From positions 19,789-83,788 of the forward strand of contig NZ_JALMUV010000039.1 in NCBI RefSeq assembly GCF_023155275.1: a stretch of DNA of 64,000 bases, written 5' to 3'. The position numbers were made by a program, and so were the translations under genes. The DNA comes from Streptomyces rhizoryzae (GTDB lineage: Bacteria > Actinomycetota > Actinomycetes > Streptomycetales > Streptomycetaceae). Position 1 is the first letter of the stretch; every line of letters begins with the position of its first letter. Below the pieces are notes generated by a model that saw only the letters and a program-made list of their open reading frames with translations, did no database searches and was not told the DNA's origin. Below, one piece after another: positions 33,989 through 42,769 of this stretch.

Positions 33989-34987
33989 TCAGTCCGCCGC
34001 GGCCAACTCCTCGTACAGCCCCTCCAGCGCCGTGTGATCGTCGTCCGTCCCGCCGTGCGGCGAGCAGAACCACCGTGCGTACTCGTCGAGTTCGGAGAGC
34101 CGCCAGTCCAGGGCGAACAATTCGACCATGGCCGGGTCGTAACGAACGAGATGCCTGGTGTCGGTGTCGGTGTCGGTGTCGATGCCGGGGGCGGTGCCCT
34201 GGCCAGGGCTCGGGCCGGTGCCGGTGCCGGCTTCGAGCAGATCGCCGTAGTCCCGCTCGCGGGGTGCGAGCGCCAGGGACTCCCAGTCGACCAGCCGCAG
34301 TCCGCCGGGGGTGACGATCTGGTTGGCGTGGTGCGGTTCGCCATGGGTCGGCACCCACTGGTCGCGATGTGCGTCGGCGAGCCGCGCCAGCTCGTGGTAC
34401 CGGGCCGTCCACCGGTGGATCGCCCTGCTGCGCGCGGCCATTGCGGTCCTGGCCTGTTCCCCGAGGGGGCCGGATGCCCAGGGGCGGGCGGTGAGGCGCT
34501 CCAACTCCTCCGCGAAGGTGGGCCCGACCCGCGGGGACCAGGGCCGCAGCCCGTCCGGCGGGGTGGCGCCGTGGAGCGCGGCAAGCCCGGCGACGACCTG
34601 GCGGACGTGGCCGGGCGCGGCGGCTTCCTCCTCCGTGGGCGTGTGCCCCACGACCCACGGCGTCGCGCTGAGCGCACCGCCGTGGAAGGGCACGGTGAGG
34701 CGTCCGGACGGAGTGGCCAGCGGCGGGCACACGAGGTCCAGCCCCGCGGCGGCCAGCGCGGCCGCTCCCGCATAGGCCGATTCCAACGACTCTTCGGTGT
34801 GCCGGGGCGCCAACTGATCCAGTGTCACGAACAGGGCCCTGCCGCCCGCCACCGCCCGCCAGTGGTGGGCGCCGAAACCGACCGGCAGATAGGTGATCTC
34901 GCTGACCTGGGCGACGTCCGGCAGCCAGTGCGCTGCGACCGCGTGGGCGATGTCGTCGTCGGTGACGAAGGAAGGACGGGAAAGCAT
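33989..34987 (-). CDS. Aminoglycoside phosphotransferase (APH)-family kinase
   Basis: A 332-residue APH/ChoK-like kinase. The catalytic loop is THGEPHHANQ (HGD/E..N pattern, with Glu replacing Asp) and the metal-binding motif is LVDWES. These enzymes phosphorylate hydroxyls of small molecules such as antibiotics, choline or homoserine. An acidic low-complexity insertion DTDTDTDT near residue 270 comes from a GTGTCG DNA microsatellite. The Glu in the first motif position may lower activity. Substrate unknown; resistance is only a possibility. Confidence 0.8.
   Translation of the reverse strand: MLSRPSFVTDDDIAHAVAAHWLPDVAQVSEITYLPVGFGAHHWRAVAGGRALFVTLDQLAPRHTEESLESAYAGAAALAAAGLDLVCPPLATPSGRLTVPFHGGALSATPWVVGHTPTEEEAAAPGHVRQVVAGLAALHGATPPDGLRPWSPRVGPTFAEELERLTARPWASGPLGEQARTAMAARSRAIHRWTARYHELARLADAHRDQWVPTHGEPHHANQIVTPGGLRLVDWESLALAPRERDYGDLLEAGTGTGPSPGQGTAPGIDTDTDTDTRHLVRYDPAMVELFALDWRLSELDEYARWFCSPHGGTDDDHTALEGLYEELAAAD
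34159..34182. repeat. GTGTCG microsatellite inside the APH-like gene
   Basis: Four tandem GTGTCG hexamers encode an Asp-Thr run on the minus strand. A shorter version of the same repeat occurs at about 53888-53905 inside the O-methyltransferase gene. Confidence 0.8.
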
Positions 34988-35197
34988 GACAACCGACCCT
35001 AAACCGCGCCCGCCCCACCGTCACGGCGTTTTCGGCCCGTCGCGCGGGCGGCGCGGGGCCGTGCCACCCCTCCCGAAACCGCCGCCCGTCCCTCCGCCTG
35101 ACTGCCCGCCCGTCCCTCCGCTCGCCTGCCCGTTCACCTGTCCCGTTCACCTGTCCCGTTCACCCGGCCGTCCGCCCGGAAGAGCACAGGACGCCAG

Positions 35198-35213
35198 TAA
35201 GATCGCTGCTCTC
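35198..35213 (+). promoter_or_regulatory. -10 element close to the barstar-like start; tandem 13-mers upstream
   Basis: TAAGAT (35198-35203) lies ten bases before the ATG at 35214 and there is no ribosome binding site, so a very short or absent leader is likely. Upstream, GTTCACCTGTCCC is repeated two and a half times around 35130-35165. Confidence 0.4.
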
Positions 35214-36047
35214 ATGGGGAATGCGCCACGAAGATCAGGGCAGGGCGGCGAGGGGCGGAAGTGCGCGCTGACCTCCGACGAGGACGACGCCGACTTCTGG
35301 GGCGCGGCTCACGAGACCGAGGGGCTGTTCACGCCGCTGCCGGAGGACGTGGGCGCGCGCCGCGTACATCTCACGGGCTGTCGCCCGCAGGGAGGTCTGC
35401 TGAGGAGCGTTGAGCGCGTCGGCACTCGCCGCGCCGTGGCGGGCAATGCCTGGTTCGACCTCCTCGACGCCGACGGTGCCACCATGGGCTCCTACTTCGT
35501 CAACGAGGTCACCGTCATCGACGTCCAACCCTCCACCCGCGGGCCCGGCCTGGCCGACCTCACGATGACCCTGTGGTGCGACAGCGCGCTGCCCGGAGCG
35601 GAAGCCGTATGGGACTTGGTCCGCACGGGCCGCCTTCAGCGCACCGGCATGTGGCACGCACTCGACCCCGAGAACAGGCGGGCCTGGTTGTCGGTCGCGC
35701 TGTGGTCCCGGCAGTACCGGCAGCAGGGGAAGCCCGCCGCTCCCGCAGGCCGGACCTTCGCCCTGGACGGTCGGCACATCGTTGACCTGGACAGCTTCTA
35801 CTGTGCGCTCGGCGAGGCCGTCAACGGGCCCGGCGGCTACTTCGGCTGGAACCTCAACGCGCTGGACGACTGCCTGGCCGGCGGCTGGGGCGCCACCACT
35901 CCGTTCACCTTGTGCTGGGACTCCTCGGCCGGGAGCAGGACGCGGTTGGCGGAGCGCGTGCCCACCGGCGAGGGCGAGGAGATGGCGCTGTTCGGCATCC
36001 TCGTGGAAACCTTCGAGAGGCGGGGCGTGGACGTCGTCCTCCGCTGA
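35214..36047 (+). CDS. Barstar-like (ribonuclease inhibitor) family protein with N-terminal domain
   Basis: A 277-residue protein. The C-terminal 90 residues are a barstar domain: LDGRHIVDLDSFYCALGEAVNGPGGYFGWNLNALDDCLAGG, given in part, and FGILVETFERRGVDVVL. The N-terminal domain (SDEDDADFWGAAHE, then DLLDADGATMGSYFVN and DLTMTLWCDSALPGAE) occurs with barstar in several Streptomyces proteins. Barstar inhibits extracellular ribonucleases such as barnase. No ribonuclease gene is near. It may guard against incoming RNase effectors or act as an orphan immunity protein. ATG 35214 has no ribosome binding site. Confidence 0.85.
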   Translation: MGNAPRRSGQGGEGRKCALTSDEDDADFWGAAHETEGLFTPLPEDVGARRVHLTGCRPQGGLLRSVERVGTRRAVAGNAWFDLLDADGATMGSYFVNEVTVIDVQPSTRGPGLADLTMTLWCDSALPGAEAVWDLVRTGRLQRTGMWHALDPENRRAWLSVALWSRQYRQQGKPAAPAGRTFALDGRHIVDLDSFYCALGEAVNGPGGYFGWNLNALDDCLAGGWGATTPFTLCWDSSAGSRTRLAERVPTGEGEEMALFGILVETFERRGVDVVLR

Positions 36048-36094
36048 CAGCTGCTCGCCTCCGGCCGGCGGGGCCGAGGTCGGGGTCGGGGCCC

Positions 36095-36535
36095 TCAGGA
36101 TTCGATGATCCGGAAGACGGGGTGGCGCGGGGCTGCGGCGAGGAACTCCTCGTCCGTGGAGCCGGCGGTCAGGCCGCCGAAATAGGACTTCACCTCCCAC
36201 TCCCAGCGGTCCAGGTACGCACGCAGCAGATGCGGGGTCTCGGCCGGCGGGAGTTCGACCGCCGTGAAGGGCCGGGTACGGCGTCCGACGCGCAGTTCCC
36301 CGCCGCCGGCTGCCCGCATGTTGCGCACCCACTCCGACTCGCCGCGCGTCGAGACGAGGTAGTGGGAACCCTCGTACGGCATGGGGTTGACCGGCACGCG
36401 CCGCCAGGTGCCGCTCTTCCGTCCGCGCACCGCGAGGTCGGCCGAGCCGGCGAGGCTGATGCCGCGACGGGCGAGCCAGCCGATCGTTCCGTTGAGCCGG
36501 GCGGCGAATCGGCGCGGCTTGAGGTAGTGGGACAT
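36095..36535 (-). CDS. Deazaflavin (F420)-dependent nitroreductase family protein
   Basis: A 146-residue split beta-barrel protein from ATG 36535, behind GAGG. Motifs LAVRGRKSGTWRRVPVNPM and EGSHYLVSTRGESEWVRNMRAAGGGELRVG (given in part) match the Ddn/FDOR-A group, which binds F420 and reduces quinones or nitro compounds. It lacks the long N-terminal membrane helix of Ddn. It is divergent from a TetR gene, with repeated palindromes between them, so it is probably TetR-controlled and may protect against oxidants. Confidence 0.9.
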   Translation of the reverse strand: MSHYLKPRRFAARLNGTIGWLARRGISLAGSADLAVRGRKSGTWRRVPVNPMPYEGSHYLVSTRGESEWVRNMRAAGGGELRVGRRTRPFTAVELPPAETPHLLRAYLDRWEWEVKSYFGGLTAGSTDEEFLAAAPRHPVFRIIES

Positions 36536-36617
36536 GGGGGCCTCGGTTTCTGTGGTGGCGGGAGAAGCGCACTGCGCGCCCCTGGTGGCCGACGCGTACA
36601 TGAGCGCCGCCTCGAAA

Positions 36618-36730
36618 CGAGAGCGGTGCTCTCGCTTGCTGGGTGCTCAGTGTGCACGAGCGCGGCACTCCATAGCAAGAGCACTGCTCTCTTTTTTGTT
36701 CGGCGCTCCGGGGGCTGGCACACTGCTCTC
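36618..36730. promoter_or_regulatory. TetR-type operators in the divergent intergenic region
   Basis: CGAGAGC-GGT-GCTCTCG (36618-36634) is a perfect 7-base inverted repeat. AGAGC-ACT-GCTCT (36678-36690) is a second copy, and a half-site ACTGCTCTC (36722-36730) touches the TetR start codon. The shared core GAGC-N3-GCTC is typical of TetR sites. Confidence 0.62.
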
Positions 36731-37453
36731 ATGACAGTGATCCGGGGAGCCCGGGAACGAGCCCGTAGCGAAATCACCGAGGCCATCAAGGTGGAGGCGC
36801 GCAGACAGCTCGCCGCCGAGGGCGCCGCCAAGCTCTCGTTGCGCGCGGTCGCACGGGAACTCGGCATGGCGTCGTCCGCCCTGTACCGCTACTTCCCCAG
36901 CCGCGACGAGCTGCTCACGGCCCTGATCGTCGATGCCTACGACGCGGTCGGCCGGGCCGCCGAGCGCGCCCGCGACGCACGCCCCGCACCCGCCACCGTC
37001 GAACAGGCCGTCACCCGGTGGTGCGCCATCTGCACGGCCGTCCGTGACTGGGCCCTGGCTCATCCGCACGAGTACGCGCTGATCTACGGGTCGCCCGTGC
37101 CCGGGTACCAAGCGCCCCGGACCACCACCGAGCCCGCCGCCCGCGTCGGGCTCGCGCTCATCGGCGTGCTGCGCGACGCGCACGCCGCCGGGCTGCTCAC
37201 GGAGCCCGCGGATCCCTTGCCCGAGGACGTGGTGGCCGACGCGCTGGCCCTCGGCGCGCAGCTGGGGGTGGAACTGCCGCCCACCGTACTGGCCCGCTCG
37301 GTCGGTGCCTGGGCCCAGTTGTTCGGGTTGCTCAGCTTCGAAGTGTTCGGCCAGTTCAACCGGGTCGTCGAGGCCCGCGATCCGTTCTTCCACCAGGCCG
37401 TCCGCCAACTCGCCGGCAGCGTCGGCCTCGACGCCCCTCAGGAAGAGGGGTGA
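36731..37453 (+). CDS. TetR family transcriptional regulator
   Basis: A 240-residue regulator. N-terminal HTH: LSLRAVARELGMASSALYRYFPSRDELLTALI, given in part, with the typical YRYF recognition helix. The C-terminal domain (TVEQAVTRWCAICTAVRDWALAHPHEYALIYG, given in part) is of the WHG type. It likely represses the divergent F420-dependent enzyme and itself through the inverted repeats, releasing on ligand binding. ATG 36731 has no ribosome binding site, so the mRNA may be leaderless. Confidence 0.93.
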   Translation: MTVIRGARERARSEITEAIKVEARRQLAAEGAAKLSLRAVARELGMASSALYRYFPSRDELLTALIVDAYDAVGRAAERARDARPAPATVEQAVTRWCAICTAVRDWALAHPHEYALIYGSPVPGYQAPRTTTEPAARVGLALIGVLRDAHAAGLLTEPADPLPEDVVADALALGAQLGVELPPTVLARSVGAWAQLFGLLSFEVFGQFNRVVEARDPFFHQAVRQLAGSVGLDAPQEEG

Positions 37454-37457
37454 GGGT

Positions 37458-37488
37458 GGGGGTGGCGCCTGCCCCCTGCGCCACCCCC
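37458..37488. terminator. Terminator hairpin between TetR and erythromycin-esterase-like genes
   Basis: GGGGGTGGCGC (37458-37468) and GCGCCACCCCC (37478-37488) form a perfect 11-base stem with a 9-base loop, five bases after the TetR stop codon and 28 bases before the convergent gene. Confidence 0.8.
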
Positions 37489-37516
37489 GCCCCTCCCTCC
37501 TCCTCGTCGTAGTCGG

Positions 37517-38719
37517 TCAGCTGTCGGCAGGGAGCAGGGTGGCGGTAACGGCCGCGCCGTCGTGGATGTGGAGCAGCGCGTCAGCCGTGTCGAGCAGTGC
37601 CCGGTCGAGGGGGAAGTAGCCCTGTTGCGGGGTGGTGTCGGTCCGGGTGCGGGCGGGCGCGGAAGTGGCACTCTCCGTGAGGCCCCACGTGGGGACGCGG
37701 GTCTGGAGGGTGCCCTCGTAGGTGTCCGGGGCGGGGTCGGGCAGGTCGAGGGCCTCGCTGCGTCCCAGCGTGCCGGCGACGAAGGCGTAGTGCTTGCCCA
37801 TCAGGGATGCCAGGATGGAGCCGGCGCCGGACCAGGTGATGTCGCTCTCTCCCATCTGCCAGGTGCTGGGGTTGCGCTGAAGGTGCAGGTTGTGGGCAGA
37901 GACCAGGGTGGGCCCCCGGTCTGCCTCCTCGCTTCGGATGTCGAGGAGGTGCTGCGCCATCAAGGTGTCCCGAGTGGCGAGCAGACGGCAGATCCGTGCG
38001 GTCTGGTCCACCTGCTGAGCTGCCTGTTTGTGGTAGCGGAGCAGGCCGATACCAGCGGTGAGGTACGTCTTGGCCTGCCGCCACTCGGCGCGCGAGGTGG
38101 CCGCGATCATCAGCGGCGCGCGGGCGTGGAGCAGGGTGAGCAGGTCGTCGGCGAACACCCGCAGCCGCTCGGCCTCAGGGGTGGCCCCGACCGACCTGGC
38201 CGGATCCATGATCGCTTCCGTGCGGTGCCAGCGTTCGTCCTCGCCGAGGAGGCCGGTGAGGTCGAGATCGTGGTCGACGTCGAGGGCGAAGCCCAGGTCG
38301 GGGACGAGGCGCAGATAGTCGCGGGCGTATTCCAGATAGCGCCGCGGGCTGGGCGCGGTGGTGTTCTCCGTCGGCGCGTCGAAGCCGTGAAAGGCCAGGC
38401 GTTCCTCCGGCGGGCGGTTCCGGTTGTAGCGGCGCATCCAGGCGACCAGTTGCCTGTTGGGTTCCAGGTCTCCGAAGTTGTGGGTGAAACCGTCGCTCAG
38501 CACGGTGTCGAGGTCTCCGGCTCCGCCTTGGACGAACTCGTTGACGCGGAGGGCGGCCACGCGGTCCGTTTCGAGGGCGATGGACCGGAATCCGCGGTCA
38601 ACCAGTTGAGCGAAGAGCGCGTTGCGGAGATGCCCGAAGGCCGGTTCCTGATGGGTGGGTTCACCGACGGCCAAAAGTTGGCATGAGGGAGGGAGGAAGC
38701 CTCCGATGTCCTGGCTCAT
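37517..38719 (-). CDS. Erythromycin esterase family protein
   Basis: A 400-residue protein from ATG 38719 (GAGG close upstream). It has the erythromycin-esterase-like (PF05139) pattern: AVGEPTHQEPAFGHLRNALF near the N-terminus with the family His and Glu, SIALETDRVAALRVNEFV, AFHGFDAPTENT and TLVSAHNLHLQRNPSTW with a conserved His. Enzymes of this group open the macrolide lactone; many homologues have other, unknown roles. Relatives are common in soil Streptomyces. The adjacent GntR and MFS genes do not settle its role. Confidence 0.85.
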   Translation of the reverse strand: MSQDIGGFLPPSCQLLAVGEPTHQEPAFGHLRNALFAQLVDRGFRSIALETDRVAALRVNEFVQGGAGDLDTVLSDGFTHNFGDLEPNRQLVAWMRRYNRNRPPEERLAFHGFDAPTENTTAPSPRRYLEYARDYLRLVPDLGFALDVDHDLDLTGLLGEDERWHRTEAIMDPARSVGATPEAERLRVFADDLLTLLHARAPLMIAATSRAEWRQAKTYLTAGIGLLRYHKQAAQQVDQTARICRLLATRDTLMAQHLLDIRSEEADRGPTLVSAHNLHLQRNPSTWQMGESDITWSGAGSILASLMGKHYAFVAGTLGRSEALDLPDPAPDTYEGTLQTRVPTWGLTESATSAPARTRTDTTPQQGYFPLDRALLDTADALLHIHDGAAVTATLLPADS

Positions 38720-38843
38720 GTGCCTCAATCGTATCGTTGAAGCACTCGTTGAAGGTCGGGACGGCTGCCGCCGCTGGAGGGGTGGGAAAGTCTCAAACCC
38801 GCGCCTTCATGCCCGGGGAGCCGGTGCGGGGCCGGCCCGGGGC

Positions 38844-39494
38844 TCAGGCCCGGTGTTGCGTCCGGTGCGCGGTGACCGCGCTGCGGCCGCTCGCCAAGTG
38901 CTGGCTGACCAGCTCCTCGACCCGCGCCACATCCCGGTCCGCGAGGGCCCCGTAGAGCTGTTCGTGTTCCTGCGCCATCGCCATCAGGTCGTCGTGCTGC
39001 CCGAGGAGCCAGCGCATCCTGCTGCGCAGCGTGCGCTCCAGTTCGTTCAGCAGCTCGTTGTCGGCCAGGGAGATCACCGTTTCGTGGAAGTCCGCCGCGG
39101 CCCGGCGGGCGCGTACGGCGTCGCCCTCACGCGCCGCGGCCAGTTCGGCGTCGAGGTCCGCGCGGAGTCTGGCCAGTCCCGCGCGGGTACGCCGTTGTGC
39201 GGCGAGGCGGAAGGCCAGGGTCTCCAGCGCCGAGCGGACCTCGTTGAGATCGGTGATGTCCGAGGGCGTGAACTCCCGTACGACGGCCCAGGTCCGGGGG
39301 CGCGGGGTGACCAGGCCCTCCGTCACCAGTGCCTTGAGTGCGTCCCGGACCGGCAGCCGGCTGACTCCCAGTTCGGCGGCGAGGTCGCGTTCGACCAGTC
39401 TGCTGCCCGGCTCGCGGACGCCGTCGATGATCTCGTCGCGCAGCTGCCGTGTGATGCGTTCCGACTCGGGCTCAAACCCTCCAGACCCTGTCAT
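38844..39494 (-). CDS. GntR family regulator, FCD type
   Basis: A 216-residue protein: GntR winged HTH (ITRQLRDEIIDGVREPGSRLVERDLAAELGVSRLPVRDALKALVTEG, given in part) then an FCD effector domain with metal-binding-like His residues in DFHETVISLADN and LGQHDDLMAMAQEHEQL. FadR/FCD proteins sense small organic acids. FCD regulators bind palindromes like TTGGTATACCAA, and such sites lie 5 kb away at 44232; whether this protein binds them is not known. The nearest likely target is the adjacent leftward MFS/amidohydrolase pair. Confidence 0.92.
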   Translation of the reverse strand: MTGSGGFEPESERITRQLRDEIIDGVREPGSRLVERDLAAELGVSRLPVRDALKALVTEGLVTPRPRTWAVVREFTPSDITDLNEVRSALETLAFRLAAQRRTRAGLARLRADLDAELAAAREGDAVRARRAAADFHETVISLADNELLNELERTLRSRMRWLLGQHDDLMAMAQEHEQLYGALADRDVARVEELVSQHLASGRSAVTAHRTQHRA

Positions 39495-39589
39495 GACCTC
39501 ATTCTCTCACCGGCTTGCGCGGCGGCGGACACTCCCGCCTCGCGGCTCCCGGCCACTGGTTTCCGACTCCCGGCTGTCGGCTCCTGGAT

Positions 39590-41116
39590 TCAGGTTCCCG
39601 GCTGTCGGGGCGGGGAGAAGGGATGACTGGGCGGGCCGCTTGCGACGGGCGGCCGGGGCTGGGACGGCCGAGGCCGGTCGGGGGCGCGGGCGAGCAGGGC
39701 GGTGGTGGCACCGGCGAGGAGCAGGACGGCCAGGGGCCACCGGACGGCCGTGGTGAACCCGTGCAGGGTGGCCGCCCGGACGCTGTCGCCGGCAGCGCCG
39801 TGGAAGGCGGCGGCCGCGCTCGCGGCGGCGGTGTTGAAGACGGCCGAGCCGATCGAACCCCCCACCTGCTGAACGGAGTTGACGGCCGCGGACGCGATAC
39901 CGGAGTCCCGGTCGGGCACCCCGGCCGTGGCACCGTTCATGATGGCCAGGAAGCTCCCGCCCAGTCCGATGCCGAAGGTGGCGAGGGCGGGCAGGACGCG
40001 CGTCGCGTACGCGGAGTCCGGCCCCAGCAGGGTGAGCTGGCACAACCCGCAGGCCGCGAGGCACAGGCCCGCCGTCATCAGCACGCGCGGGCCCAGGCGG
40101 GGCAGCAAGCGGGTGCCGAGCTGGGTGGCCGTCGCGGTCGTCACCAGGCTGATCGGCAGGAAGCCGAGCCCGGCGGCGAGCGCGGACCAGCCCAGCACCG
40201 TCTGGAGGTAGTACGTGAGGAACAGCGAGACCGACAGCTGCGCCATCATCAGCGCCCCGCCGGCCAGCAGCGCGGCCACCCTGCCCCGGTCGCGGACCAG
40301 CACCGGCGGCAGCAGCGGCACCGCCGCACGGGTCTGCCGGACGGCGAACGCGGCGAGCAGCACGGCGCCGCCGAGCAGTGTGCCCAGCACCGGGGGCGCC
40401 AACCACCCGTCCGCCTCCGCGCGGCTGCAACCGTGGACGAGCGCGATCAGCCCGCCGCAGCCCAGTACGGCCCCGCAGACATCGATGCGGCCCTCGACGC
40501 GCGGCGCACGGTCCCGCGGCATCCCCGCCGCGCCGAGCACCGCGGCGAGCGCGATGGGCACGTTGACCAGCAGACACCAACGCCAGCCGAACCACTGGGT
40601 GAGCACCCCGCCGAGGACGACTCCCGACGACGCCCCCGCGCCACCGAGCGCACCGAAGACGGCGATCGCCCGGCGGCGCTCTCCGGGATCGGGAAAGCTG
40701 GTGGTGACCAGGGCGAGGGCCGACGCGGCGAGCAGCGCCGCGCAGGCGCCCTGCACGGCCCGCGCGGCGAAGAGCGCCGCCGCCGTGGGGGCCGCGCCCG
40801 CCGCCGCGGAGGCGACGGCGAAGCCGAGCAGCCCGGAGACGAAGACGCGTTTGCGCCCCGTGTGATCGGCGATCCGCCCGGCGAGCAGCAGCAACCCGCC
40901 GAAGGCGACGGTGTACGAGGTGACGACCCAGGGGCGGTCGCCGTCCGCCATGCGGAGTTCGGTCTGGAGCGAGGGCATCGCCACGCTGACGATGGTGCTG
41001 TCCAGCAAGATCATCAACTGGGCCGAGCCGAGTACGCACAGCGCCCACCACCGCCGCGGATGCGCTGGCGGGGCGTGGCCGGGAGACATGGGGTGGGGAC
41101 GGGCAGACATGGTCAT
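39590..41116 (-). CDS. MFS exporter, DHA2 (EmrB/QacA) type
   Basis: A 508-residue, 14-helix transporter. Motif D1-like LDSTIVSVAMPSLQTEL, motif A GRIADHTGRKRVFV and motif C GGAGASSGVVLGGVL identify drug:H+ antiporters of the DHA2 family. ATG 41116 is used; ATG 41110 is possible. It sits 54 bases after the amidohydrolase stop, so the two are likely one transcript: an exporter or importer with an enzyme. The tail PRPSQPRPPVASGPPSHPF is disordered. Confidence 0.92.
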   Translation of the reverse strand: MTMSARPHPMSPGHAPPAHPRRWWALCVLGSAQLMILLDSTIVSVAMPSLQTELRMADGDRPWVVTSYTVAFGGLLLLAGRIADHTGRKRVFVSGLLGFAVASAAAGAAPTAAALFAARAVQGACAALLAASALALVTTSFPDPGERRRAIAVFGALGGAGASSGVVLGGVLTQWFGWRWCLLVNVPIALAAVLGAAGMPRDRAPRVEGRIDVCGAVLGCGGLIALVHGCSRAEADGWLAPPVLGTLLGGAVLLAAFAVRQTRAAVPLLPPVLVRDRGRVAALLAGGALMMAQLSVSLFLTYYLQTVLGWSALAAGLGFLPISLVTTATATQLGTRLLPRLGPRVLMTAGLCLAACGLCQLTLLGPDSAYATRVLPALATFGIGLGGSFLAIMNGATAGVPDRDSGIASAAVNSVQQVGGSIGSAVFNTAAASAAAAFHGAAGDSVRAATLHGFTTAVRWPLAVLLLAGATTALLARAPDRPRPSQPRPPVASGPPSHPFSPPRQPGT

Positions 41117-41170
41117 TTCCGTGTGCCGGAGAGAGGGGGCGGGGCCGCGCAGCCGTGGCTGCGTCCGTCG

Positions 41171-42481
41171 TCAACAGGTCAGTGCGCCGTCGCGGGCCAC
41201 CACCCGGCAGCCGTGGACCACCATGTCCCGCGCCGGCAGGTCCACCACGATCTGCGGTACGCACTCGCCGCGGACCAGGAGGAAATCGGCGGGCGAGCCG
41301 GGGGAGAGGTCGGCGCGCGGCAGGCCCAGCACCGCGGCGCCCCCGTGCGACCCCGTCTCGTAACAGCCGGCCAGCTCGGTGTCGAGCCGGACGTCCCGGA
41401 CCCAGCCGAGCAGATGGGTGCGGTGCAGCATGTCCGCGTTGCCGAACGGGCTCCACGCGTCGCGCACCCCGTCCGAGCCCAGTCCGACCCGTACGCCGTG
41501 CTCCTTCAGGCGAGTGACCGGCAGGACCAGGGACGCGCTCGGCGCCACCGTGGTCAGGGCGATGTCCAGGTCCGCCACATCGGCTGCCACGTCGGCCAGT
41601 TGTGATTCCGTGAGGCCGGGGAGGCAGAAGACGTGACTGACCGTCACCCGCCCCCGCAGGGACAGCGCGCGGGTCCGGTCGATGATGCCGCGCAGCGCCG
41701 TGAGGCCCGGCTCGCCCCGGTCGTGCAGATGGATGTCCAGACCGACGCCGTAGCGGTCGGCGAGGTCGAAGACCAGATCGAGCTGGGCGAGGTGGGCGTC
41801 CGGCGACCGGTCGAAGCCCGTCGGGTCGATCCCGCCGATGAGGTCCACGAGCCCGCTGCGGGCCGCTTCCCGCAGCAGCTCCGCCGTACCGGGCGCGCGG
41901 ATCACGCCGTGCTGCGGGAACGCCACGAGCTGGACATCGAGCGCGTGCGCCAACCGGTCGCGTGCCTGGGCGACGCCTTCCAGGCAGGTCAGGCCATAGG
42001 CGGGAGCGATGTCGGCGTGCGCACGCATGGCCCGCGTCCCGCGCGTGACGGCGTGCGCCATCAGCCCGTACGCCCGCTCGGCCACGGACCGCTGCCGGCC
42101 GCGGAACAGTTCCACGTCCTGGGCCGCGAAGTCGGCGATACCGCTCGCCTGGGCCCGTGACACCCAGGGGCCGCCCCACGTCGTCTTGTCGGGGTGGATG
42201 TGGGCGTCCACCAGCGCCGGCAGGGCGATCCGGCCGCCGCCGTCGATCACCTCGGCGTCGCGGGGCGCCGGCCGGTCCGTGATGCGGCCGTCGACGACGG
42301 TGAGGTCCACCGGGTCCTCCGCGCCGAAGGGCCGTACGTCGCGGAAGACCACGGGACGTGCAGCCCGCGCCGGGGACCCGGCCTGCGCCGGGGAGGGCGC
42401 GGGGGCCGAGGGCATTGACGCGGTGGCCGGGTCCGTGGCCGTGACCGTGGCCGGGGGCAGGTGCGAACGGGAGGGGGTCAT
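41171..42481 (-). CDS. Amidohydrolase, cytosine-deaminase-like
   Basis: A 436-residue metallohydrolase from ATG 42481 behind GAGGAA. Metal ligands are seen in VDAHIHPDKTTW (HxH), DIHLHDRGEPG, VSHVFCL and LGSDGVRDAWSPFG (Asp). This layout matches the cytosine deaminase/isocytosine deaminase group of the amidohydrolase superfamily, which deaminate or hydrolyse cyclic amides. The first 50 residues are a low-complexity Pro/Ala/Thr stretch. It probably forms a transcript with the following MFS gene. Substrate is not certain. Confidence 0.87.
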   Translation of the reverse strand: MTPSRSHLPPATVTATDPATASMPSAPAPSPAQAGSPARAARPVVFRDVRPFGAEDPVDLTVVDGRITDRPAPRDAEVIDGGGRIALPALVDAHIHPDKTTWGGPWVSRAQASGIADFAAQDVELFRGRQRSVAERAYGLMAHAVTRGTRAMRAHADIAPAYGLTCLEGVAQARDRLAHALDVQLVAFPQHGVIRAPGTAELLREAARSGLVDLIGGIDPTGFDRSPDAHLAQLDLVFDLADRYGVGLDIHLHDRGEPGLTALRGIIDRTRALSLRGRVTVSHVFCLPGLTESQLADVAADVADLDIALTTVAPSASLVLPVTRLKEHGVRVGLGSDGVRDAWSPFGNADMLHRTHLLGWVRDVRLDTELAGCYETGSHGGAAVLGLPRADLSPGSPADFLLVRGECVPQIVVDLPARDMVVHGCRVVARDGALTC

Positions 42482-42504
42482 GGTCTTCCTCGGGTGGGCG
42501 TCGG

Positions 42505-42609
42505 GCGCGTCTTGAGCGGGCGCGTCTTGAGCAGGCGTTCCTGAGGGGACGCGTCCTGAGGGGACGCGTCTTGAGGGGACGCGTCTTGAGGGGACGTGTC
42601 TTGAGCGGA
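42505..42609. repeat. 15-base tandem repeat, seven copies
   Basis: Seven head-to-tail 15-base units occupy 42505-42609, consensus CGCGTCTTGAGGGGA (minor variants, for example GCGCGTCTTGAGCGG in the first). They begin 24 bases before the amidohydrolase ATG. A 15-base period keeps reading frame, but no credible start lies upstream, so I treat it as non-coding. No unique spacers, so not a CRISPR array. Confidence 0.9.
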
Positions 42610-42769
42610 TGTCACGTGCGGGGCTGCGTTGCGGCGGGCGTGTGGTGGGCTGCGTGTGGTCGCGGGCGCTTCGACCGGGAGGAGCGGGGGAGCGGAGCCG
42701 TGGCCGACAGAGTGCCCAGAGGCTGCCTGGCACGCCGGGAGTGCGGGTCGCGGCGGACCCGCAGCCCTA

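Noticed and set aside
37517..38719. Proven macrolide-resistance gene
   Set aside because: Family match is good but most homologues have no shown macrolide activity and no macrolide context is present.
42505..42609. CRISPR array
   Set aside because: The units are head to tail with no unique spacers and no cas genes nearby.
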